Made by a program: the position numbers and the translations under genes. 5,488 nucleotides of DNA, from assembly GCA_905479905.1 (NCBI GenBank), contig CAJQOK010000311.1, forward strand, positions 1-5,488, read 5' to 3'. Shown here piece after piece: positions 1-5,488 of the stretch (positions are counted from its first letter, which is position 1; each line of letters begins with the position of its first letter). Origin of the DNA: an uncultured Aliterella sp. Lineage in GTDB: Bacteria > Cyanobacteriota > Cyanobacteriia > Cyanobacteriales > Chroococcidiopsidaceae. Under the pieces are notes generated by a model. That model was given only the letters and a program-made list of their open reading frames with translations, was not told where the DNA came from and ran no database searches.

Positions 1-1037
1 AATCAATCGACACAAAATTTTTAGATGAATTAGTTAGATCCTGTCAAGGGCTGTCAATGGAGCGGATTCGCCGCGTATTAGCAAGAGCGATCGCTTTTCA
101 CGGCGAATTACAACCCGAAGATGTGGAATTGGTGTTAGAAGAAAAACGCCAAACTATCCGCCAAACTCAAATTTTAGACTTTTACCCCACTACTGAAAAG
201 ATTTCTGATATCGGCGGATTAGACAACCTTAAAGACTGGTTACTCAGACGTGGTGGTGGATTTACCGAAAAAGCTAGAACTTACGGTTTACCGTACCCGC
301 GCGGGCTGCTATTGGTAGGAATTCAAGGTACGGGTAAGTCTCTTACCGCTAAGGCGATCGCTCATCATTGGCATTTACCTTTACTTCGGCTAGATGTAGG
401 GCGTTTGTTTGCAAGTTTGGTCGGCGAATCTGAGTCTCGCACCCGGCAAATGATCCAAGTAGCTGAAGCCCTCGCCCCTTGCATTTTGTGGATTGATGAA
501 ATTGATAAAGCCTTTTCGGGACTAAATAGTAAAGGCGATGCTGGCACTACTAGCCGCGTGTTTGGGACGTTTATTACTTGGTTAGCTGAAAAGACATCCC
601 CAGTGTTTGTTGTGGCTACAGCTAACGATATTCAGGCGCTACCGCCAGAAATGTTGCGGAAGGGTCGGTTTGATGAGATATTTTTTGTGGGCTTACCTAG
701 TCAAGAAGAAAGGCAAGAAATTTTTACAGTCCATTTATCAAGATTGCGATCGCATAACTTAAATAATTACAACATCCAGCGCCTAGCTTACGAAACTCCC
801 GACTTTTCTGGCGCGGAAATTGAGCAAACTTTAGTAGAAGCTATGCACATTGGTTTTAGCCAAAACCGCGACTTTACCAGCGATGACATTTTAGAAGCGG
901 CGAGTCAAATTATCCCCTTAGCCCGTACTGCTACAGAGCAAATTCAATTTTTACAAGAATGGGCAAAAGCTGGGAAAGCTCGTTTAGCATCAAAACACAG
1001 TTCGTTAAGCGATCGCATTGGGCGACAATTGCCGTAA
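1..1037 (+). CDS. ycf46: Ycf46-like AAA ATPase, 5'-truncated by window edge
   Basis: The C-terminal part of a cyanobacterial/plastid Ycf46-type AAA ATPase. First complete codon is at base 3. Counting from the Met at 57: Walker A GIQGTGKS at 88-95 (K94), pore-loop-like FASLVGESE at 118-126, Walker B ILWIDEID at 143-150 (D147, E148), sensor-1 ATAN ending at N190, arginine-finger region LRKGRFDE (R201, R204), and a sensor-2 helix beginning SGAEIEQ at 251. The Met at 57 is unlikely to be the start: the frame is open to the left edge, and the 18 upstream residues (FLDELVRSCQGLS...) continue the helical domain that precedes the AAA core. Family members are about 500 residues, so some 150 or more are probably missing. 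The family is soluble; from memory, the Synechocystis homologue has been linked to CO2/photosynthesis regulation, but its substrate is not established. No terminator separates it from the next gene, 20 bp downstream. Family call is confident; function is not. Confidence 0.9.
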   Translation, partial: SIDTKFLDELVRSCQGLSMERIRRVLARAIAFHGELQPEDVELVLEEKRQTIRQTQILDFYPTTEKISDIGGLDNLKDWLLRRGGGFTEKARTYGLPYPRGLLLVGIQGTGKSLTAKAIAHHWHLPLLRLDVGRLFASLVGESESRTRQMIQVAEALAPCILWIDEIDKAFSGLNSKGDAGTTSRVFGTFITWLAEKTSPVFVVATANDIQALPPEMLRKGRFDEIFFVGLPSQEERQEIFTVHLSRLRSHNLNNYNIQRLAYETPDFSGAEIEQTLVEAMHIGFSQNRDFTSDDILEAASQIIPLARTATEQIQFLQEWAKAGKARLASKHSSLSDRIGRQLP

Positions 1038-1043
1038 TTGATT

Positions 1044-1050
1044 AGGAGGT
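1044..1050 (+). promoter_or_regulatory. Strong Shine-Dalgarno for the SH3b-domain gene
   Basis: AGGAGGT lies 7 nt before the ATG at 1058. It fixes that start and rejects the out-of-frame ATG at 1051, which abuts the motif and reaches a stop after ten codons. It is the strongest ribosome binding site in the window; the other genes have weak or unclear ones. Confidence 0.85.
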
Positions 1051-1057
1051 ATGGGGA

Positions 1058-1510
1058 ATGAGGTGGTCATCAGGTTTAGTTAAATTAGTTTTAGGATTTG
1101 TAATTGCAATTACTTTATTAGTTAGTGGCAGCGTAGCTTTAGCACTAATATTTATCAACCGCGCCTCCTCTCCTCCACCTAAACCAATCTTTGCTAATGA
1201 CAGCAGCGCGGTTAAAAAAGCAGCAAATATAACCAAACCTAAAACCGCTATCGCTACTAAAAATGCTCCTAAAACTAAGCCTTCCCCTTCACTAGCATCA
1301 GGTAGCTATCCAGCGCGGGTTACATGGAATCAAGGCTTAAGTCTCCGCGCCGAACCCAGTTTAGACGCAGAACGTATTGGTAGCCTAGACTACAACCAAA
1401 AAATCGTAGTTTTGCAACAAAGCAAAGACGAAAAATGGCAGCAAATCCGCTTAGACGACAGTGAGTTGCAAGGGTGGGTAAAAGCAGGTAACACCGAGCG
1501 AGTAAACTAA
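1058..1510 (+). CDS. Membrane-anchored SH3b-domain protein (alr1690-like)
   Basis: A 150-residue protein. A short basic N-terminus (MRWSSGLVK) is followed by one hydrophobic helix at about 8-33, a Pro/Lys/Ala/Thr-rich linker at about 36-82, and a bacterial SH3 domain at about 85-148 with the typical GLSLRAEPS strand (93-101) and a closing GWVKAG (139-144). This predicts an inner-membrane anchor with a periplasmic SH3b domain, which in this family usually binds peptidoglycan or cell-wall peptides; the ligand here is unknown. The gene is 20 bp downstream of ycf46 with no terminator between, so co-transcription is likely. Its stop is only 6 bp from the fur stop on the other strand. In Anabaena PCC 7120 the gene in this position, alr1690, encodes a putative membrane protein whose transcript runs on into furA antisense RNA. 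Orthology is inferred from position and architecture, not from alignment. Confidence 0.85.
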   Translation: MRWSSGLVKLVLGFVIAITLLVSGSVALALIFINRASSPPPKPIFANDSSAVKKAANITKPKTAIATKNAPKTKPSPSLASGSYPARVTWNQGLSLRAEPSLDAERIGSLDYNQKIVVLQQSKDEKWQQIRLDDSELQGWVKAGNTERVN

Positions 1511-1516
1511 AACTTA

Positions 1517-1975
1517 TTACAAAGGCGTCAATGCCCTTTGACAAGTAGGACACACCGCATGAATTGCCAACTGACAATCTAACAAGTGATAACCTTCTTT
1601 TTCTGCCGTTTTACTACCGATTTTTAAAATCGAATCGTTTTTAAATTCGATAGTTTTGTTGCATCGAGTGCAAATTAAATGATGATGGTGATGGGGGTAA
1701 GGTTGGTTTAGTTCGTAATGTTTATGCCCTTCGCCTAACTCTAGTTCGCGCAAAATCCCCATCCTCGCCATCAACTTCAAAGTTCGGTAGATGGTAGACA
1801 GGCTAATATTTGCTTGATCTTTCGTCTCTAGTTGATGGTACAGATCCTCGGCGCTGAGATGTTCTCCTTCAGGAAGTTCTTGAAAAACGTGCAGTATAGT
1901 TTCTCGTTGAGGAGTTAATCGCCAGCCGCGATCGTGGAGTTCTGCTTTGAGGGAACCAGCCGTGTAAACAGTCAT
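1517..1975 (-). CDS. fur: Ferric uptake regulator, FurA type
   Basis: A 152-residue Fur-family metal-dependent repressor, full family length. The N-terminal winged helix (about 10-88) contains RGWRLTPQRETIL (16-28), GEHLSAEDLY (37-46) and recognition helix SLSTIYRTLKLM (58-69). The C-terminal dimerisation and metal-binding domain has HKHYELNQPYPHHHHHLICTRC (84-105). Five cysteines (102, 105, 134, 142, 145) form two CxxC pairs plus one single Cys, matching, with an offset of one, the described Anabaena FurA cysteines 101/104/133/141/144. C142 is followed by Pro, the CP haem-responsive context reported for FurA. This, and the MTVYT...SLKAEL start, separate it from cyanobacterial Zur (FurB) and PerR (FurC). 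The expected role is iron- and redox-responsive repression of iron uptake and other genes. The ATG at 1975 is supported by the conserved N-terminus; the Shine-Dalgarno is weak. Its 3' end is exposed to antisense transcription from the plus strand. Confidence 0.95.
   Translation of the reverse strand: MTVYTAGSLKAELHDRGWRLTPQRETILHVFQELPEGEHLSAEDLYHQLETKDQANISLSTIYRTLKLMARMGILRELELGEGHKHYELNQPYPHHHHHLICTRCNKTIEFKNDSILKIGSKTAEKEGYHLLDCQLAIHAVCPTCQRALTPL
1520..1540 (-). terminator. Weak hairpin at the 3' end of fur
   Basis: CAAAGGC (1520-1526) pairs with GCCCTTTG (1533-1540): 7 bp with one bulged C and a 6-nt loop. It covers the last seven codons of fur. On the minus strand it is followed by TAATAAGTTTTAG, which is T-rich but not a clean U-tract. 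On the plus strand no T-run follows, so it should not stop transcripts coming from the SH3b gene. A plausible weak, one-directional terminator or 3'-end stabiliser for fur mRNA. Confidence 0.3.
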
Positions 1976-2008
1976 AACGACATTCTCAAGAAAGCTTTGT
2001 AATTATCA

Positions 2009-2038
2009 ATTCTAATAACTTTACGGCTCGATTGTCAA
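2009..2038 (-). promoter_or_regulatory. Putative sigma-70-type promoter of fur
   Basis: On the minus strand a perfect -35 TTGACA (2038-2033) is followed after 18 nt by TAGAAT (2014-2009), a 5/6 match to TATAAT. Transcription would start near 2002, giving a leader of about 26 nt. The Fur-like half-site TGATAAT (minus strand, 2008-2002) lies at the predicted start just downstream of the -10, where bound Fur would block initiation. The call is from sequence only. Confidence 0.6.
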
Positions 2039-2052
2039 CAAGGAGAATCTAT

Positions 2053-2067
2053 TGAGAATAATTGTTA
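2053..2067 (+). promoter_or_regulatory. Putative Fur box (7-1-7 type)
   Basis: TGAGAATAATTGTTA matches the 7-1-7 Fur consensus TGATAATnATTATCA at 11 of 14 positions; the G in TGAGAAT is a common Fur-box variant. It lies about 15 bp upstream of the fur -35 and 63 bp before the start of the divergent gene, so it could serve autoregulation, control of the 2130 gene, or both. Its left half TGAGAATAAT recurs exactly at 2115-2124. Confidence 0.5.
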
Positions 2068-2114
2068 ATTAAAGCTGTTTGAGCGAAAACCTTTACCCTA
2101 GAAGTGATGTGCAG

Positions 2115-2124
2115 TGAGAATAAT
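2115..2124 (+). repeat. Second copy of TGAGAATAAT, upstream of the divergent gene
   Basis: An exact 10-bp direct repeat of 2053-2062, ending 5 nt before the GTG start at 2130. Extended as a 7-1-7 site it matches only 9 of 14, so it is a weaker Fur site. Its GAG also overlaps where a Shine-Dalgarno would sit. A third TGAGAAT lies on the minus strand (1988-1982) in the fur leader. The three copies bracket the divergent control region. Confidence 0.4.
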
Positions 2125-2129
2125 AAATT

Positions 2130-3458
2130 GTGGATGCAATATTAGAAAAGTCATACCAAATCAAACAAGCTTTAGTTGACTTTGTTTTGGAAGCGGAGGG
2201 AGAACTCGCAACAGCTTTAGAAGTATATGCTGCCGAGCAGTCGCGGCGCAAGCTGGGAGATAAACAGCATGACTTAATTGTTGATACTTTTATTATTGAG
2301 GGCAAAGTTGGCGATACAACGCCTATAGATTTATTTATCAGTAGTCAGCCAGAATTGACAAAAAGCGATCGCGCATTATTAATTAACTGGCGACGTAGTT
2401 TTGCTGGTTTATTTGCAGTAGTAAAAGTTTTAAGCGATGGTTTTGAACTCCAAAACTGGCTAACAACTAAACACTACATTGTCAAGCCAAATAATCCTCA
2501 AACTATTAAAGAGTTATCGCGTTGCAAAGAAGGCGACATTATACTTACTCAGATTGCGCCAATTACCGATTACTGGACATTTTATAGTAATTGGACAATG
2601 TTAGGCAAATTAGGTAAGCCAAAATTAGCAGTAGCAATTGGCAACTTTAAAGATAATTACAAACATTCTCTCTACGGCGATGCGCCAGAATTATTACAAC
2701 AAGCTTGGCAATCTGTAGCCGAATATCATCAACAGTTTATCGATTTTTTTGGCAGCGATGAAGTGACAATGCCGGGATATCAGCTTAATAAAAAAGTTGC
2801 CGAATTTCAAGACATACTAATGAAGCAAGGCTTAAGCAATGCAGGCATTGATAATACTAAATCTCTGGCAGAATTAGCCCAAGATGCAGGAATAGATGAA
2901 GCAGAAATTACCGCCGCAGCTAAAGAATCGGGCGCAGATGCAAAAGTTGTCGCCCAATTGTTCGATAAAAAAAGCCCTAGCAAAATGGTAGCGCCTAAAA
3001 TCGAATTACCAGCCGAATTAAAAAAAGCGGAGCAGGTAACATCTTTATCTCATCCACGTTGGGGACAAATGTTTTTACCTACTTATAGTAAGTTTAAAAC
3101 CTTGGTTGAAGCCCAAGACTGGCAAAGTATTGAAGGCGCAGAAAAACTTATTCGTTACTATCTAGAAAACCCTAGTATTAATGTTTTCATTTGGCAAAGA
3201 TTGGCTCAACAATTTCCTCAGCAATTAGAAAAAGTGTTGCAACAATTCTTAGAACTTCCAGACTTTAAAGTTGACCAATTAACAGCACTTTTAAAAAGCA
3301 AATATAACAAGCCTTTAGAACCAGAATTGCCAGAAACTGCCAGCGTACCAATACATTTAAACAATTTATTTGAGGAAGCTGTTGCAGAAGTTAATAAATC
3401 AAAGTCTAAGAGTAAAACATCTAAAAAAGCAAATTCTGGATTTCAGAAGATAAATTAA
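2130..3458 (+). CDS. Uncharacterised soluble protein, 442 residues
   Basis: I do not recognise this family. The GTG at 2130 is the earliest possible start because an in-frame TAA lies at 2124-2126; the ribosome binding site is weak. There is no signal peptide or membrane segment. Visible parts: an acidic helical start (about 1-45); a mixed segment (about 46-120) with VDTFIIEGKV, TPIDLFISSQPEL and SFAGLFAVVKVL; a segment rich in aromatic residues (about 133-210) with TDYWTFYSNWTMLGKLG; a helical stretch (about 220-280) with two short related units around GIDNTKSLAELAQDA and GIDEAEITAAAKESG; a second helical domain (about 300-392) with LSHPRWGQMFLPTYSKFK; and a Lys/Ser-rich tail (422-442). Reading-frame quality, length and HIP1 at 2365 support a real chromosomal gene. 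It is divergent from fur and shares its control region, so iron-linked regulation is possible. No catalytic motif is evident. Confidence 0.85.
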   Translation: MDAILEKSYQIKQALVDFVLEAEGELATALEVYAAEQSRRKLGDKQHDLIVDTFIIEGKVGDTTPIDLFISSQPELTKSDRALLINWRRSFAGLFAVVKVLSDGFELQNWLTTKHYIVKPNNPQTIKELSRCKEGDIILTQIAPITDYWTFYSNWTMLGKLGKPKLAVAIGNFKDNYKHSLYGDAPELLQQAWQSVAEYHQQFIDFFGSDEVTMPGYQLNKKVAEFQDILMKQGLSNAGIDNTKSLAELAQDAGIDEAEITAAAKESGADAKVVAQLFDKKSPSKMVAPKIELPAELKKAEQVTSLSHPRWGQMFLPTYSKFKTLVEAQDWQSIEGAEKLIRYYLENPSINVFIWQRLAQQFPQQLEKVLQQFLELPDFKVDQLTALLKSKYNKPLEPELPETASVPIHLNNLFEEAVAEVNKSKSKSKTSKKANSGFQKIN

Positions 3459-3494
3459 AACTCTTTTGGTTAGTAACAAATCAACTATTGTCTT

Positions 3495-3693
3495 AGAGGA
3501 TGTTTTAAAAGCTATAGTCTGTAAAAAGTGCGACAAGGTACATCCCCCCCTAACCCACGTCAATAAAGCGGTCAGGTTCAGCTACACCGCTTTTTGACTC
3601 CCCTTAAAAAAGGGGGAAAATATGGATTAGTACCCTTTTCAAGAAAAATATAAGTAATTTGATACCAATAGAGAGACTTTTGCAACATCCTCT
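3495..3693. mobile_element. MITE-like non-autonomous element with terminal inverted repeats
   Basis: The left end AGAGGATGTTTTAAAAG (3495-3511) and the reverse complement of the right end, AGAGGATGTTGCAAAAG (3693-3677), match at 15 of 17 positions. Between them lie about 165 bp with no ORF but nested inverted repeats: AAGGTAC (3535-3541) against GTACCCTT (3630-3637), a 13-bp hairpin at 3559-3598, and CCCCTT/AAGGGG at 3600-3615, so the whole unit could fold on itself. If the ends are GAGG...CCTC (3496-3692), the flanks are TTA (3493-3495) and TCA (3693-3695), both fitting the TNA target of IS5/IS1031-like elements but not identical, so one would have mutated. No transposase is present, so it would need help from a full IS elsewhere. 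The inverted repeats are directly visible; mobility is inferred. Confidence 0.7.
3559..3598. terminator. Hairpin inside the MITE, possible bidirectional terminator
   Basis: GTCAATAAAGCGGT (3559-3572) pairs with ACCGCTTTTTGAC (3586-3598): 13 bp with a single bulged T and a 13-nt loop. The GC-rich inner stem AAAGCGGT/ACCGCTTT runs into five T on the plus strand and TTTATT on the minus strand. It sits between the convergent genes 2130-3458 (+) and 3693-5336 (-), so it may end both transcripts. Part of the T-run is in the stem, so terminator strength is uncertain. Confidence 0.45.
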
Positions 3694-5336
3694 CACAACC
3701 CTTGACCTAAGCTAGAGAAATTTTGCGATAGATTTTTATTAGTTTCTATTAATTGAACTAACTCCATTTCTCGGATAGTCCCGATAGCATTGTAAGACAA
3801 GTTCGACTTCCTGGCAATTTCCGACTTTACCCAAACATAACTAGCTTTTGGTAAGTCGGAAAGATTTACTGTTTCTTTACCTAAATGAGGAGTGTAAAAA
3901 CGCAGTAATACTCCGGTTTTTCCTCCACCTTCTACAAAGTCAATCGGATTATTTTGGACTACAGCAGCGATGTTTGGTTGTTGTAAAAAGGCTTTAACTT
4001 CGGGGTTATAATCGCCCAAAAAACCATTAATACCAGCTACAGATAAAGCTAACCAAGGAGCTAATAACCAAGCTGCTATCCAATATTTAGCGGTTAAAAA
4101 TTTCTGACCAAATTTATGATATCCAAGCCATACTAAGGGAACAGCTAACCAGCCCAATCCTAAAGTCAAGGCGATCGCACCATAATTTTTAATTTCTGCA
4201 TTTACAGGAATTGCTACACCTGTAAGTACAATTAAACTTGCTATTAATAACAGGCAACTTAAGCCACCAATACTATAACTAAGAATAGAAAGTAGGTTTT
4301 TATTTGGAGCTAATTTATTTTGATAAATTTTACTTAACCAATCTAAAGCTACGGCGGCGAGTAAAGCAATAAATGGATAAAGAGATAGTGCATAATGAGG
4401 TATCCGAGTTGAAAAAAGACTAATTTCAATAAATAAGATAATTGGAAAACCAACTATTATTAATTGATAACGAGGAATTGGATTATCTAAAGTAACTTTT
4501 AAGCCTATTAAACCCATAAAAGCCCAAGGGAAAGCCTTTGCTGGAATATTCCAAACATAATAAAAAATACTATTTTCGTTGCGTTCTTCTGAGTTTAGAT
4601 GAACAATAAAATCAAACATCTCTGCAAATTTAGTTGTTTTATAATAAGCCCAGCTAGTAAAAAGCCAATAAATTGTTGGAATTAAACCCAGTAATAAACC
4701 TACGTATATTGCTGGGTTAGTTAAATGACGGTGGCGGCGATGTTCCCAAATTAAATAAGGCATTAAAGCCAGCATTGGCAGAAAAATCATGTAGCTTCTG
4801 ATTAAAAAGCCTAACCCAAAACTTAGCCCAACACCAAAGCCCCAAATGGAGCGATTTTTAGGCTGTAACTCAGCTTTTAATAAGCACCAAATAGCTAGGA
4901 GTACAAAACTTGCTAAAGGAATGTCTGGTACAGACATTCGGCTGTATTGCAACCAGAAAAACTCAACACTTAAAATAGCTGCGGCTAACCAGCCTACTTG
5001 TTTGTTGATTGTAATCTTACCAATTTCATAGATTAATAAAGCGCTAATAACACTACAAATCATGCTCGGAAGTCTGGCAGTTATTTCGCTAATACCAAAT
5101 AGAGAAAAAGAACTCGCAATTAACCAATATATACCTGGAGTTTTACCATAATGAATAATCGCCGGATTAAGCCAATCGCCCTGTTCTACAATCCACCTTG
5201 CTCGCCAAGCATAAATTCCTTCATCATGAGCGATTAAACTTTGCTGTTGAGAATTAAATACTAATAAAGGGATTAGCCAAACTAATAAGCTGAGATAAGG
5301 TAATGTTGCGATTAAAAAAGAGCTTTTGATACGCAT
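3693..5336 (-). CDS. GT39 / ArnT-like (PMT_2) membrane glycosyltransferase
   Basis: A 547-residue polytopic membrane protein of the GT-C fold. These enzymes transfer a sugar from a polyprenyl-phosphate donor to lipid or protein acceptors on the outer face of the inner membrane; donor and acceptor here are unknown. TM1 is at about 8-27. The first periplasmic loop has the acidic motif HDEGIYAWRARW (D38, E39), then HYGKTPGIYWL (62-72) and SEITARLPS (83-91). A second acidic site, SRMSVPDIPLASF (132-144, D138), follows. About ten more hydrophobic segments run to about 438, including the ArnT-like RIPHYALSLYPFIALLAAVAL (311-331). A soluble C-terminal domain covers about 440-547. The ATG at 5336 is the first possible start, as an in-frame TAA lies at 5342-5340. 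No clear Shine-Dalgarno is seen; the upstream gene ends 7 bp away, so translational coupling is likely. Its TGA stop (3695-3693) lies in the boundary of the MITE. Family confident; specificity not assignable. Confidence 0.88.
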   Translation of the reverse strand: MRIKSSFLIATLPYLSLLVWLIPLLVFNSQQQSLIAHDEGIYAWRARWIVEQGDWLNPAIIHYGKTPGIYWLIASSFSLFGISEITARLPSMICSVISALLIYEIGKITINKQVGWLAAAILSVEFFWLQYSRMSVPDIPLASFVLLAIWCLLKAELQPKNRSIWGFGVGLSFGLGFLIRSYMIFLPMLALMPYLIWEHRRHRHLTNPAIYVGLLLGLIPTIYWLFTSWAYYKTTKFAEMFDFIVHLNSEERNENSIFYYVWNIPAKAFPWAFMGLIGLKVTLDNPIPRYQLIIVGFPIILFIEISLFSTRIPHYALSLYPFIALLAAVALDWLSKIYQNKLAPNKNLLSILSYSIGGLSCLLLIASLIVLTGVAIPVNAEIKNYGAIALTLGLGWLAVPLVWLGYHKFGQKFLTAKYWIAAWLLAPWLALSVAGINGFLGDYNPEVKAFLQQPNIAAVVQNNPIDFVEGGGKTGVLLRFYTPHLGKETVNLSDLPKASYVWVKSEIARKSNLSYNAIGTIREMELVQLIETNKNLSQNFSSLGQGL

Positions 5337-5343
5337 TTTTTAA

Positions 5344-5488
5344 TTACCCAGTTGTTGCGATCGTCAAAACTTGCGGCGGTGTAGCATCGGGGGGATAGAC
5401 AAAGTTTACTTGTACTAGCCGAATATCTTGCGGTTTCATAGTTAGTTTTACTAAAGGTGCGCTGCGATCGCCTCGTTTTTGAACTAAA
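5344..5488 (-). CDS. 3' end of an unidentified gene, truncated by window edge
   Basis: Minus-strand frame with 47 complete codons, open from the right edge to a TAA at 5346-5344. It ends ...PQDIRLVQVNFVYPPDA... then TPPQVLTIATTG. The residue composition is protein-like, a HIP1 site lies at 5464-5471, and the stop is 7 bp before the glycosyltransferase ATG, the spacing of an operon. One other minus-strand frame is also open here but gives an implausible composition. The piece is too short for me to name the family; it looks like a soluble beta-rich C-terminus with no membrane segment. Confidence 0.65.
   Translation of the reverse strand, partial: LVQKRGDRSAPLVKLTMKPQDIRLVQVNFVYPPDATPPQVLTIATTG

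Noticed and set aside
365..547. Minus-strand ORF of 60 codons inside ycf46
   Set aside because: Lies wholly opposite the Walker A-to-Walker B region of a confident AAA ATPase; low-complexity, Ser-rich composition and no ribosome binding site.
1042..1236. Minus-strand ORF of 64 codons opposite the SH3b gene
   Set aside because: Hydrophobic shadow of the anchor helix and linker of the real gene; no Shine-Dalgarno or context.
1320..1577. Minus-strand ORF of 85 codons spanning the SH3b gene and fur 3' ends
   Set aside because: Overlaps two confident genes in another frame and has an odd Cys/Leu/Arg-rich composition typical of a shadow frame.
1517..1975. Assignment of the Fur-family protein as Zur or PerR
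   Set aside because: Length, N-terminal MTVYT...SLKAEL, the PHHHHHLIC run and the five-cysteine pattern fit FurA, not the shorter Zur or the divergent PerR of cyanobacteria.
2071..2129. Forward promoter for the 2130 gene
   Set aside because: Candidate -10 boxes (TAGAAG at 2099, TTAATT at 2065) lack a -35 at proper spacing, so no site is good enough to list.
2093..2305. Minus-strand ORF of 70 codons over the start of the 2130 gene
   Set aside because: Overlaps the N-terminal coding region of a better-supported gene; Ser-rich and without recognisable features.
3459..3494. Separate terminator right after the 2130 gene
   Set aside because: No stem with a T-run is visible in this short AT-rich stretch; the only convincing hairpins lie inside the MITE.
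3544..3550. C7 homopolymer as a biological signal in itself
   Set aside because: Could be functional in folding but is also a typical site for length error; no claim is based on its exact length.
4846..5031. Plus-strand ORF of 61 codons inside the glycosyltransferase
   Set aside because: Antisense shadow over conserved transmembrane coding sequence.
87..5471. HIP1 octamers as local regulatory sites
   Set aside because: Seven copies are spread through coding sequence at the density common in many cyanobacterial genomes; useful for taxonomy, not as specific elements.

Overview
The window comes from a cyanobacterial chromosome. It holds seven perfect copies of the HIP1 octamer GCGATCGC (starting at 87, 354, 746, 1009, 2365, 4171 and 5464). 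It also carries a Ycf46-type AAA ATPase and a Fur protein with the cysteine layout of cyanobacterial FurA. Codon use is moderately AT-rich, which fits a Nostocales- or Chroococcidiopsis-like genome, but the genus cannot be fixed from this sequence.

Layout: (1) 1-1037, plus strand, the C-terminal part of a Ycf46-like AAA ATPase. The frame is open to the left edge, so the gene starts outside the window. (2) 1058-1510, plus strand, a small membrane-anchored SH3b-domain protein with a strong Shine-Dalgarno, probably in one operon with ycf46. (3) 1517-1975, minus strand, the ferric uptake regulator fur (furA type), tail-to-tail with the SH3b gene across only 6 bp. (4) 1976-2129, a divergent control region with a good fur promoter and three copies of a Fur half-site-like motif TGAGAAT. 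(5) 2130-3458, plus strand, a soluble 442-residue protein I do not recognise, divergent from fur. (6) 3459-3692, the intergenic space, almost filled by a ~200-bp MITE-like element with 17-bp terminal inverted repeats and nested hairpins. (7) 3693-5336, minus strand, a polytopic GT39/ArnT-like (PMT_2) glycosyltransferase whose stop codon lies in the right boundary of that element. (8) 5344-5488, minus strand, the 3' end of another gene, 7 bp upstream of the glycosyltransferase and probably in the same operon.

How it fits together: the SH3b-fur arrangement matches the published Anabaena sp. PCC 7120 locus alr1690-furA, where read-through from alr1690 gives a furA antisense RNA. Here the spacing leaves no room for a terminator, and the SH3b gene looks co-transcribed with ycf46, so expression of the ycf46 operon could feed directly into antisense control of fur. 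The intergenic motif repeats suggest Fur autoregulation and possible Fur control of the uncharacterised 442-residue protein. No clearly new defence or mobile system is visible. The best leads are this antisense layout, the unknown Fur-adjacent protein, and the MITE sitting on a stop codon.
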